DNA from: Megachile rotundata
Lineage: Eukaryota; Arthropoda; Insecta; Hymenoptera; Megachilidae
Length of the DNA stretch: 64,000 bases
NCBI RefSeq assembly: GCF_050947335.1
Contig: NC_134993.1
Location: 16,740,001-16,804,000 of the forward strand
Direction of reading: 5' to 3'
The notes below the pieces were generated by a model. That model was not told the DNA's origin. It saw nothing but the letters and a program-made list of their open reading frames with translations, and ran no database searches. Each line of letters begins with the position of its first letter. Positions within the stretch are counted from its first letter, which is position 1. Both the position numbers and the translations under genes were made by a program. Shown in pieces: positions 40,890-51,421 of the stretch.

Positions 40890-41060
40890 AGGTGGTCAGA
40901 CAAGCGGTACGTGTAATCGAGAGGTATGTAATTGGACACGTAGCGACGTATGACTGGAAGGTGGTCAGACAAGTAGTACGAGTCTCGTGGCTGATGACAC
41001 GAGTAGCACTACAACCAAGTAGCGCTTGTTTGTCGACAGACCAGACAAGTAGTATGAATT
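40890..41060. repeat. TGGTCAGACAAGTAGTA repeat cluster 1
   Basis: Units at 40893, 40962 and 41036 share the core GTCAGACAAGTAGTA with one or two changes; a decayed unit lies near 40990. Spacing is irregular (about 70 bases), so this is a degenerate minisatellite rather than a clean tandem array. On the - strand it makes a false frame rich in Thr-Cys-Leu-Thr-Thr. Confidence 0.75.
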
Positions 41061-41578
41061 TGATATATTGACACAAGGACCGTGTGTATTCATTAATGTA
41101 TAAATCAATATCGAATTAATATGGCTTGATTGAAAATTCAGGACCATCGACAACGAAGATTCGAAAGTACTTGGCGACAGTAGACTTCCGGGTAGAGTTA
41201 ACATCGAGGTGTTTCTTACCGTTCAGACTCGTGTCTACAACCTCGAAGGAACGTAGCCGAACGCTTAAGCGGTTGCTAATTGATTAATGTCTCGCGGTGC
41301 TTGGTTCGCGTGAATTTTTAATGAGAACCGAGCCTGAACGAGCCCCGGCCGACTTCAGAGTAGCGCGATCGGCTTTCAAGATGATACTTTCGAGCCTGCT
41401 AGACTAGAGCTGGCCAGAGAGAAAAGCGCGAAGGGTACTCCAGTCTCTTTGTCCGCGATGAATGCTCCCTCCTCGAACAGGTAGCTTGTGCTCGCGAGAA
41501 TTTTCCTTCGATTACACGATGGAGGTTTAACCCTGTATGCATAACCTGACGGTGCATAAACTAGCGCTGCAGCGGTAG
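41061..41578. other. Spacer between repeat clusters, no gene seen
   Basis: No supported coding frame. A GC-richer patch lies around 41330-41480. Confidence 0.4.
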
Positions 41579-41840
41579 CTGATCAGACAAGTTGTACGAA
41601 AGTTGTTAGTTCGGACAAGCGATATGTTAGGTAAGTAGACAAGTGGTATGCGGTTGTCAAGAGGTCAGATAAGCAGTACATGTATAACTGGCAGATAATC
41701 AGGCAAATAGTATACGCCTATCGGTGGATTATCAAACTGGTATATTACTGTTAAGTGACAGGACAAGCGGTACATAATCGGTACGTGTTTGAACCGGCAA
41801 TATATGTACGGTAGATAATGAAACTAGTAGATGCAGGACA
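41579..41840. repeat. TGGTCAGACAAGTAGTA repeat cluster 2
   Basis: About eight diverged units (for example at 41579, 41610, 41636, 41661, 41697, 41728, 41757 and 41813) keep a CAGACAAG-GTA core. They follow each other every 25-50 bases, the densest part of the family. Confidence 0.7.
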
Positions 41841-42159
41841 AGTTCTCTCGCAAAGATGCTCTTCCCATCGGACAAAATTCCATTAAAACTTTCCGTATTT
41901 CTCGAAAGTGCACTCAATATTTTGACCAACATTTTAATTCGATATTTCTACGTTATCCCGTAGCGGTACGGTGCATAGATCCTCGAATTGGATAGAATTA
42001 TAAAAAAATTAGCTCGCCGACAGAGAAGGTAATCTCCGAAGCAGAGCCTGACTACGCTCCGCGAGCTATCCTCTCGATTACTCTCGGAATTAATGTATAA
42101 ATTAGGTAGACACGGGTATCGGCTTCGGTCGGGTCTACGTTGCCCTAGATTTCGAGCCT

Positions 42160-42600
42160 CTCGAATGTCGGCCCATTGACCCTTTGCTCGGCTTTCGGTT
42201 CGAAAGGGACGGCGATAAAGTGGGAGAGAGGTTTGGCACGGTAGAAATTCGCGGACCACGCGAAACGACTAAAAGAAAGTACTCGGCCGACGATAAAGCC
42301 ACGGCCCCGAGATCGATGGGGTCGTATTAATTACAACAGGCCGGAAGAGCACTCGCGGAACACGGCCCTTCCGGCACACTCGAGCGTGCCGCGAGACGAA
42401 ATTCGCCACGACGGCGGAAAAAATGTTGCTCAGGGAGCCAGCTACTCGTCTCGTTCGAGCACAAAGTCCAAGTGTGTTGTGCCACAAACTGCATCTCGTG
42501 TGGATTGTATGCGTGTGCAAAGAGGCTTCCGGTGCTTCCTGTTGCCAGCACCGCGATGGATGTGCCCAACGATGAATATCAACGACACCGGGGTACGTGA
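42160..42600. other. GC-rich island with a possible + strand first exon
   Basis: CpG-rich block. On + an ATG at 42556 with G at +4 starts a 12-codon frame (MDVPNDEYQRHR) that meets a good donor-like GTACGTGAG at 42593 in phase 1. That phase would fit the acceptor at 59825 of the SH2 gene, but 17 kb and another gene lie between. Support is splice signals and composition only. Confidence 0.2.
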
Positions 42601-43117
42601 GACTTTTGTTGAACAGTTCCGTTCGGGCACATTCTTTCCTTCTATTTCCCGTCGATTCTTTTTTATGAACGAACTTTGATTAACGGCGGTGATCGAGCAA
42701 TCGTGAACCGTTCGAAAGAGAAATATCTGAACGACAAGAAACTTAAGGTTCGTTTCAAATATCAAATCATTAGTGCGAACCGCGACCCTTTCGAGAATCG
42801 ACTTGATTCGAAAAAATGGCTAGAAAGACGCGAAGAACATTTCTAAGAAAATATGTATAAGTTTTAAAATGCGATAGCAATTTTATAAAGTAATAAGTCA
42901 CCTATGTACCGATCTAAAATTCCATCGCGCGGTTGCACGATGATAGATAGCACGGGTTTTACGCAATCCCGGTTCACGCGATCGAAGAAAATTCCAAGAA
43001 AACCAGAGTACCGTGGCAGGATAGTTTTCCACCGACAAAAGAAGAGAAGAAAAAAGAGAAGCGGGAACTTGTCGTTGCATTCTTGAGCGCGCTAGAACGT
43101 AACACGAGGAACGCTAA

Positions 43118-43317
43118 GAAGGGTGGAAACGAGAGGGTGAAAGTTCGACGAGGGTAGGGATCGTGACTTCGCGGAGCGTCGACCAGAGGGCGGTGGATTT
43201 CCAACAATATGGCCGTCTAACATCGACACCCCGTGCAAGCCTCCACGAAGCTGACCAGCCGGATTTCGAGGTGAAGGACCAGTTCGAACGACCAAATCGA
43301 CAAGCATCCCTAATTCG
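43118..43317 (+). other. Possible exon ending in a consensus donor
   Basis: A GC-rich 200-base block, open in one + frame from 43118, ends at a textbook donor GTAAGTG (about 43318). The frame reads RSVDQRAVDFQQYGRLTSTP and onward with mixed amino acids. There is no in-frame ATG and no clear acceptor, so it may instead be a non-coding first exon, for example of the gene at 50337. A - strand frame also spans it. Confidence 0.25.
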
Positions 43318-43694
43318 TAAGTGAAAACGTACTTTCCACGATTATTTTACCGCGATAATCGTCGACAAGCATTTCTAATGTGCTGGCGAGTGTTTCGAGT
43401 CGAACTGCGTGCTTTGTCCGGTTAAGGAAACACACCCCTCTGGCGTGTATCTATACCACTTCTTGAATTAGTGTGCGTTGACATTGGCGATCAATAGAAC
43501 CAATGGTTTCACCATAGACTCGATCGAACTTTTGATTTAGCATCGATCGATCTTCGTTGTTTGCTCTTCGATTGAAAATTCCAATCACTATTGGCATGGC
43601 AGGACGTTCATTTTCTCGCTGCTTGTGTTATCGAACTCTCGTTAGGAAGGATCCGTGCAGAAACTTCTTGTCATTTATATGTCGAACTAAAGTT

Positions 43695-44015
43695 ACAAGT
43701 AGTCAGAGAAGTAGCACATATCGCTCGCTGGTCAGACAAATAGTACAAGCCATCTGGCTGGTCAGACAAGTGGTAACTGACTGGTGAAACGTGTAGTATA
43801 GCATAAAACGTGCAATGCATGCTTGACAAGCAATCAGACCAGTAGTATGCACTTAAATAAGTGGTCAGACAAGTAGTATCTGACTCCCGGGCTATCGGAC
43901 GAGAAGAATATGGCTAGTCAATGGCAGACAAATGATTTAACAAGCGATGTACGTTCTGCAAGTGATCAGACAAGTAGTACAGACTTATATAGTAGATGAT
44001 CAGACAAATTATTTT
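43695..44015. repeat. TGGTCAGACAAGTAGTA repeat cluster 3
   Basis: Units at about 43701, 43729, 43769, 43832, 43861, 43921, 43962 and 43998. The best copies match GTGGTCAGACAAGTAGTA exactly. Spacing is 28-65 bases, with unrelated sequence between units. Confidence 0.75.
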
Positions 44016-47000
44016 AAGCGATTGCACAAATTTTACTTTAAATTCTAATCTTTTGCGTATCTAAAGCTTAATTTTCTTTTCAGTCTTCTTTTTTCTCTAA
44101 TTATTTACTCAATGTTTTGGTAAATATTTAAATCGCCAAGCAGGCTCTTCGATAAGAACTTGTTAATCTTTAAACTCTCGCGAAATACAGCAACCATCCA
44201 AGTAGTGTCTAACGTAGAACACGATTAATGGGTTTTCTCGTGTGGAGAAAAAAAAACAGCAGCTCGTTCGATAACAATTTAACGATCCATTATCAGCGAA
44301 AGCGAACCTTTTGTTTCCACGATACGTATGAACGTTTCTGTCTGTCAACGAGACCCTCGTTTCGATCGAACAACCCTCTGTTTCCACCCCGTCCCTCGAA
44401 TTTCTGTAAACGCTTCTGCGTCGTTTATTTTTTTTCTCTTACTGACTCAAGGACAAAGAAAAAAGGGTACGTCCTTTACGGTGTTTCACGTTGTTTTGTT
44501 AACACGATTCTCCTCGAAAAGCTGCCACGTTGAAAGGTTTTACTCGCGTCGAGCAAACTTCGAAATATTTTTCTTCGAGAGACGCGTGTATTTTTCGAAA
44601 TTCATTCGTTCGCTGACAAATGGTTTTGTAATCTCATTTTCAGAAAAGGAGACCCTATGTCTTCCAGTGTAAATTTTTTATATTATTTTCTGCCCCTGAC
44701 ACGACGCGCAATACCACCATCTTTCATCCATTATGACGACCAGTCAACGTGAAATTTGTGCGACAAATATTTCTAACCCCATTAAGCCAAGAAGCGACGG
44801 TTCGACGGTATTAATTTCGTAGTTAATTAGATGCTACTGTGCGTTCAATTAGCAGCGCTAATCTAATTTCGTACGGTGACCCATTTCGTAGCTTCGAAGC
44901 CGGGTTACGTGCACTCCGCCTACACATGACCATTTATTTCGTGAAAAAAAATAGTAATCATTGCAATTTCCAATGTACCAAATTACCAACTATATTCGCT
45001 GACTAAATTACCGTAGAGAGTTGAAGCAATTATTAAAACAATATAACAGAAAATTATTTGATAAATTTTAATAAATGGAGCGACGAGAAATGAAAATGGA
45101 TAGGTCGCGAATTCGGTTACCGATATAAAAAGGTCGATATCCCGTTAATTATTTCGTTCTTTAGTCACGACTTATTCACGTCGACGATATCGATTCGGAG
45201 AGAATATCATGAATATAATGAGCGAACGTTAAGCCGATCGATAACGGTGTTGGTTCGATTCGATGCTGGACAAACTACGTTCGACATTTCACGCGATCGT
45301 TTGAGGTTCCGCCCGTTCAAAGCGTGATTCCGGATTGCTTTAATCTTCCGATTGGCTGCATGTATCAACAGGTGCGTGAAATTTCGTAAGCTTCTTACAA
45401 ATTGCTATTGCGATTTTATTGTATCTGAGAACATCGATGTTGGACAGTTTCAATTTATCTAATACTCCATTCATAAATATATTTTAGACTACCATATTTT
45501 GTTTCTACAGAAAAATGACATATACTACTCGTTCATCAATATCAAATCATAGTTAACAATGATTTACCGATTCGAGTCTTTCCGTAAAAGCAAGAAAGGG
45601 AGTGGCTCGGTATTCGACGCGGGTAAAAACTTTGTTCGGATGGTTTAGGATTACTCGCCGACGCGAATACGAACCTAGATCGAAGTTTTCGCCAACCTGT
45701 GCGTTCGAGTAGTCGTTGCTCCGCTGAAATTCGCCTTTCCGGGCTTCTTCATTACAACTTTCCATCATCGAGATATCGAATATCAACGGCAAACGTATCC
45801 CCGATACATTTCGTCGATGGCGACCACATTTTCCGAACACCATCGCACCTATAGCTTCGCGCGTGAAACAGAACCGCGTGACCTAAATCGCTTCACTGGT
45901 AATTTCTTCTCCGAATACGTTGTTTTGTTGCGCTGAGATTGCTTTTCCAGTGATCCACCATAATCTGTTTAAGATACAACGCTCTTTCAGATTCGTGGCC
46001 ACATTTTCTTCCTATCTTGATGACTTCATCCTGTGATTTATAATATTACGTTATTTCTATCGCTTATAATCCCTGTATACTGCAATATTCAAGTAGTACA
46101 GAGTATCCGAATGTTGGAACATTCAATTATTTCGAGTATCCAAGTAAAATTTAAAGCCACGAACGAGTCGAAAATAAATGAACTAAAGTCATGTTAAAAT
46201 TTGCTTAAAAATGAGATTCTGTCACCGAGTGAATCTTTGCAATTTATCTCAGTTCCGCTCCACGAAGAAGCATGCTAAGCCATCAAAATCGATTAACGGA
46301 AAAGGAATTATAAAGCAACGAATCTTCTCTTTCCCATGAAATAAAAACAAAGCTAGAATTACCTCTCGAACAGACCGCAAGTAATAACGTCGCAAATTGA
46401 TCCGTCGCCGGTCGGAACTTTCTAAAGACTTCAGCGAGCTTTCCTATCAACTTTTCTACGAGTTAATCACGTATACCCGCAAACTTTGCTCCCGTGGCAA
46501 GCTTTTCACCGAAGACCCAATGATTTTTCTTCGTTCCCCGTCGTATCCCGAAAACGGAGAACGATTGTTCTTCCCGTTACAAGGCTTTCCCACGAAGGTT
46601 TTACGTTGCTTGTCGTAAAAGTCGCTCTTAACGCTCAATCCTTCTTTATCGCCCGTTCTAACCTCGCTATTATTCATCAGGACCTTCTGCAACATGACCA
46701 CGACCATTTCTCGGCAATTCCTCCAATATTTCGTTGACCATTTCTTCTGTAGAGTTCACCGTTGGCTATAGGGGTCGGATCCTGCGTTGATTCGTCAGCT
46801 TTTTTTATTACGACCCCATCGTGCGTGCACGAGGAAGAACAGTCGAGAAACGGTAGATAAAGAGTCAGAGGTTGGGATGGTAATTTTTCAGTCGACGAGC
46901 TGTGACATTTTTATTTCGGCTTTACTTCGACGATGTTTTCTCGTATATCTTGGATGACGCTTTATTATCTCGAAGGGGTAACAGAATTCGTACGTAATAC

Positions 47001-47590
47001 TTTTAAAGACGAAGCAAACAGTCGAATACATCTTTCGAACGTCAGGTTCACGGTTTCTCCTTTAATCTCGTAGATGATATTTGAATCTGGAATAGTTGGG
47101 AATGCGACGCGTATCGGTTAATATACCAGAACTTTTTATTGCACTTTTCATAGAACTCGTAGCATCGTTTTTTCGTTTTTACGCTCTGCTCATTCCATTT
47201 GTCACGACCGTTTATTACATTGTCCCTTTGACTGGCCATGTGGCAGAACTAACAAAGTGTCTTGCTGATTCGATAAACTCCAGAAAGAAACAATATCGAT
47301 ACGAAGGTGCATGTCATTGGTACTTTTTTTTCAACTCTTGCAACTCTCTCCGGATACAACGATCGAACGTCGGCCAGTATAATTCACCGATACAAATTAT
47401 AATTATAAATAAATATCAACTGGCCAGCAGCATTTTTCAGCCAACTCGGGCAAGGTGATCTCGATAAAATTTCTAATACATTCTGTTTCGCCGTAAAACT
47501 TTGTATCGCCGCTCGTACGACCTACGATATAAAGTTTCGCATAGTTGAAGTAGTACGAGCCACATGTGGCCAGACACGAGCTCGCCTCGG
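44016..47590. other. Non-coding stretch, no gene recognised
   Basis: AT-rich, with only short frames overlapping on both strands. No motif, tRNA-like fold or transposon end was recognised. Confidence 0.4.
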
Positions 47591-48090
47591 AGAGGTTAGG
47601 ACAGTCTGAAAGCGGAGAAAGGAGCACGCGGCTGAGATAAAGATCTGCGAAGGCGGCAAGGGATGCGAGAGGGTATGGAAGAGAACGAAAGGGTGGCGGT
47701 AACAGGAGGTGAGGGGGTAAGAACGGAGAAACTAGGACGAAAGGTGCGAGCCCAGAATGACGGTGCACTAGCTGGGGCCACTGACATGAGACCGTCCACT
47801 TCTATCGAGGGGTGTACGGCCATTGAATCCGTCGGATTTTCAACCCCACCACCCCCACTCCGACGGCAACCTACTTTGCCACCTACCCTTTCTTCGGTTC
47901 GTTCCTCTCGTTCACCGATCGTCTTATTTCGACGACCCGTATCCAACATCCGACGCTCCTACCGATCACTTCGAGCCGTCACCGAGTCCTTGCCGTGTCC
48001 TCGAATATTCATCGAAAGCGATTCCGTATCGATATTATTACGAAATTCTTTCGTCCGTCTCGCATTATACAGGAGTGGCCGGAAGACTCT
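47590..48090. other. GC-rich island with overlapping stop-poor frames
   Basis: Frames of 143 and 91 residues on + and 117 on - overlap. The + frame is rich in Arg, Ser and Pro, but neither strand shows a domain or a matching splice pair. It is treated as a non-coding GC island. One of the + frames (SSYFDDPYPTSDAPTDHFEP) is the most protein-like piece, with low support. Confidence 0.25.
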
Positions 48091-49740
48091 CTAGGTGAAT
48101 TCCAGAAAATTGACAGGAATATTTATTTTCAAAAATAAAGAATCCAATGGAAATCGAGGGGAAGTCTCGGTGAAATTCACTAGAAGGTTAAAAAGAGCTT
48201 GAGGAGAGCTTAACCTAGATATTTCTTCTCCTGCGCTTCCTCTTCCTATAAAGGAAGCCTACGTTGCAGCGGGGTGTACATAACAGAAATGTTTCGAACG
48301 CAACCCTTGCAAGTCGGATCGTTCTTGGTCTCGCTTCGATGCGCTCTCCTCTTCTTTGTGCGTTTGTTCGATAAATTCCTTGCCCGAGGGCAATGATTCG
48401 CAAAGCGAAAATCGAAATGGCAAGATTCTGATATCGAAAGTAGAAGAGAACCTTGTTACCGAGAAATCGACGCAAAAATTCTAACCAGAGAATTTTTTGC
48501 CGCTTTCTTCGATCTCTGACACTCGCATCTTTCCGTTGTTACTTACAGGTTTTTTTCTTCGTGCAAGCGTTTCTTGTTTTCTTTCATGAACGATGTTGTA
48601 CTACTGGGTCATTTACAAGCAAATAGTTCTGTTGCAGTTGTCGGAAACGATGCACAATTCTACTTTGAATGTCTGTTGAGGAACGGTCATGTTCTACTTG
48701 TTCAACGATGCGAGACCTCCCGCTCGTTTGCCCGCGAACGATTATCTTCCGCTTGTCTGAGCTCGAGTAGTCGGATCTACTCGTTAATACACGCTACTTA
48801 TCGAATCTATTAACAATTTCGTTCTCTTCTCTATTTCTAATAAGCGTTACAATTAATCATTTTTATTCGCATTCTAACGAGAACACCTTTCTTCTCGTTA
48901 CTTTTATCGCGTTAATATATCCCTGACACATTTTTATTTCCACTAGACTACATTTGCACGTTAATACGTTCATAAATTTCTATTATGTTCTTCTTCCTTT
49001 TCCGCTATTACTTTTATCAAATTAATATGTAACATATTTGCGTTACTGCGCGACGCTTGCGCATTAGTATTTCCATAAATTTTTATTATATTTTAACTAC
49101 TATTTATTATATTTTATGGCGTTGAAACCATAAAGAATTTTCGGTTTTACCAAGGTACCGTATCCACGTTCGCCAGAATTATCACAGTGTCCGATTACGT
49201 ACGTGCTTATTCTACTTGCTCCGTGTAATCGTACAACAGGGCTAAACGGCAGAACCGTTTCCATTCCATTTATAAGGCGAAAACAGTAAGTGAGTCTCGT
49301 GAATCGGGCGAGCAAATAATTTCGTCGGTTTGCAAGCTTTTTCCATTGAAAATGTGTACAATCTACACTCTCCGTCACGTTGCTCGTCCCACGCGCTCCT
49401 GCACCAATTCGTTTCGTTTCACCCACGCGAAAGTAATTCTACCTAATTGCACCATCGTTGTCGATCGCGACTAAGCTTTTCGCGTATAACGTCTCTGCGT
49501 TTTTTCCTACACGTTCAAGCGATCACACTGATACGCATTGTCTACGACGCGCCTCAAGGTAAAACTTCTCTTCTTTTATTTTTCTGAAACGTTCGAGCGC
49601 TGTAAAGAATTTTAGGAGATTTATTTATTTCACATTTCGACCGTTAAATGTTCACGACTCTCTCGATCAATGTAAATGTTATCCAACGATCCTTACTTCG
49701 CCGTAAAAATAATTTAGCATAACCAATCGCGCTAAAGGTT
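48091..49740. other. Non-coding stretch, no gene recognised
   Basis: AT-rich sequence with no supported coding frame. Confidence 0.4.
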
Positions 49741-50198
49741 GCAATCGTCAGAATGTTAAAACCCAAACGCGTGAGCCGCGTGCATCTGGTGAACATCACG
49801 TGATTCGAAGGATGCGGAATCGCGAGTGCCAGTTCCTGCGGGCGTAGCTGAAATCTCCAGAGAAGTCGACGGCTTTAAAGTCAGCCGCAACTGCGCTATC
49901 CCGACCGACAAACGGGCAAACTCGGCCACTGGGTCAACGACAGATGCAGCTGGTACACGGGGATGCAACCCTTCCACACCCACTAACCTATCTCTCCCTC
50001 CCTCTTTACCCTGTTTGTTTTTCTTGCTTTTATCGTTCGTTGTTGCTTTTTTGCCTCTTTTTCTCTCATTCCGGATACTCGACGCGGTGAATCCGTAGCG
50101 TGAACAAGAATTATCTACACGGAGATTCAGTCAGTTTACGCGCGTATCTTTCTGCGTGTTTCGAGGGAGGTGATACGCATGCGGAGCTCTCTTACAGG
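49741..50198. promoter_or_regulatory. GC-rich block upstream of the + strand PPxY/CaaX gene
   Basis: A CpG-rich block at 49750-49990 lies 350-600 bases before the ATG at 50337, followed by a pyrimidine-rich run and an acceptor-like CTCTCTTACAG ending about 50200. This could be a promoter with first exon, or intron sequence before the coding exon. It also carries the ACCCTTCCA motif seen in other islands. Confidence 0.3.
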
Positions 50199-50336
50199 AT
50201 CAGATAACAATTATCCTGGTAAACGATAACGACTGGAAACGACTCGAGGCTGTATCGCGGTTTTATGGAGTTCCGAGAACGACGGAGCTAACGTATAGAT
50301 TTGTATAGGTTATTATTTGACAATTTACACTGAGTT

Positions 50337-50726
50337 ATGTCCATTTTCCGCAGCAAACGATCGAAAGGAAAGCTAAAACTATTCAAACTGGCGCCGTTCA
50401 AGTTTCCCTTCTCGAAAATGTCCAAGTCCCGCAGCAGCGAGGAAAAGGACCGGGACAAAGACAAAGAGAAAGGGTTAGAAAACGATACAGAAAAGGATAA
50501 AGAAAGCGACAGCGAGAACGAAGAGGAGAGAAGTCGTCATCACGAGACAAACGAGGAGAAGTCTAAAGGACAAAACGTTCAACTACCGATGAATCAACTG
50601 CGATTGACCAACGAAACTGATTCCAATTTAAAGTCGCCGATATACGATTCGAACAGTCTGATAGCGAAGAACGATCCAGCCATACCGAGCTCTCCTCCAC
50701 CGACTTACGAGCACGTTATCGAACAG
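50337..50726 (+). CDS. Exon 1 of the + strand PPxY/CaaX gene
   Basis: 130 codons: basic N-terminus, charged linker and SSPPPTYEHVIEQ. It ends in a Gln codon at a phase-0 donor, like exon 2 of the - strand gene. Confidence 0.8.
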
Positions 50727-51421
50727 GTGAACAAACCTAGCTTCGCGGAGATAAACAACCATTTTTCGATTTATAAATGTCTTTCGTAAATTAATTTTGA
50801 AATTGTTATTTAAAAATTTGTCGATCGTGCTTTCAGACGCGACTGGAACACGCAGCCGAGGCGCAGAAGTACGAGAGTGGGAAGAGCCTCGGAAACGACG
50901 CGTCTGGCGAAGATAATAGAACAAAAGCACCCAAGATCCTTCACAAGTCGAGCAAAGAGTTGTACAGGGCGGTGGCGAAACAGTGGGGCATCACTTGCAA
51001 GATGAGCGACCATTGTAGATGCTTGGATTGTCAGGTAGGTTGTCCTTGCCGAGAAAGAAGCTCGTATTTCGTTATCCAACGGGTTTACGTTCTTTAAATT
51101 TAGGTCATTCCCGGCGAACTTTTTCTTTAAATCTCGCGTCTTTTATCCTTCGTGCGGTAATTCGAATATTTAACGAACCTGCTTTATTTCACCTTGTACG
51201 CTGATCACTCCGAAAGTTACAGATTTAAGGAACTTGCAAATTTCTATATACGAATACCGTCCGTCGACGTTCAAATAACAAAGAAGGTTCTTTTTCAGAG
51301 TCGTTATTTCGACTGCGAATACGACAAAAACGAGCATCAGAAGACTGACGGTGGACTCGGTGCTGGTACGCCGATGTTTATCTCGGAAGTGATGCAAGGT
51401 TCCGGTTGCGTGCTCCTCTAA
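50337..51421 (+). CDS. PPxY-motif, cysteine-cluster protein with C-terminal CaaX box (three exons)
   Basis: I do not recognise this family by name. Exons 50337-50726, 50837-51034 and 51299-51421 join in phase 0 at both junctions (donors GTGAAC and GTAGGT, acceptors CTTTCAG and TTTTTCAG), giving 236 residues. Residues 1-30 are very basic (a likely lipid- or nucleus-binding patch). Residues 33-78 are a charged Glu/Lys/Asp-rich linker, and PPTY lies at 121-124. Cysteines 184, 190, 192, 195 and 202 form a compact cluster (C-x5-C-x-C-x2-C-x6-C) that could bind zinc or be palmitoylated. The end CVLL is a CaaX box; Leu at X favours geranylgeranylation. A WW-domain ligand tethered to membranes is inferred. 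The start is the first ATG of the open frame; a CCGCAG acceptor-like site just inside (50353) could instead join an upstream coding exon. Confidence 0.85.
50837..51034 (+). CDS. Exon 2 of the + strand PPxY/CaaX gene
   Basis: 66 codons beginning TRLEHAAEAQKYES and ending GITCKMSDHCRCLDCQ at donor GTAGGT. It holds four of the five clustered cysteines and has no ATG near its start. The intron before it is 110 bases. Confidence 0.85.
51299..51421 (+). CDS. Exon 3 of the + strand PPxY/CaaX gene, with CaaX stop
   Basis: 40 codons plus TAA. Begins SRYFDCEYDKNEHQ and ends SEVMQGSGCVLL. The acceptor has a good TTCTTTTTCAG tract. The frame is open further upstream, but that part lies in the intron. 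Confidence 0.85.
   Translation, partial: SRYFDCEYDKNEHQKTDGGLGAGTPMFISEVMQGSGCVLL

Noticed and set aside
40189..41076. 295-residue - strand open frame, the longest in the window
   Set aside because: It runs across the TGGTCAGACAAGTAGTA repeats and a GC-rich island, has low-complexity Thr/Leu/Pro/Phe content, and shows no domain or splice context. The repeat explains its length.
47596..48094. 143- and 91-residue + frames in a GC-rich island
   Set aside because: They overlap each other and a - frame; no start, splice or domain support beyond composition.
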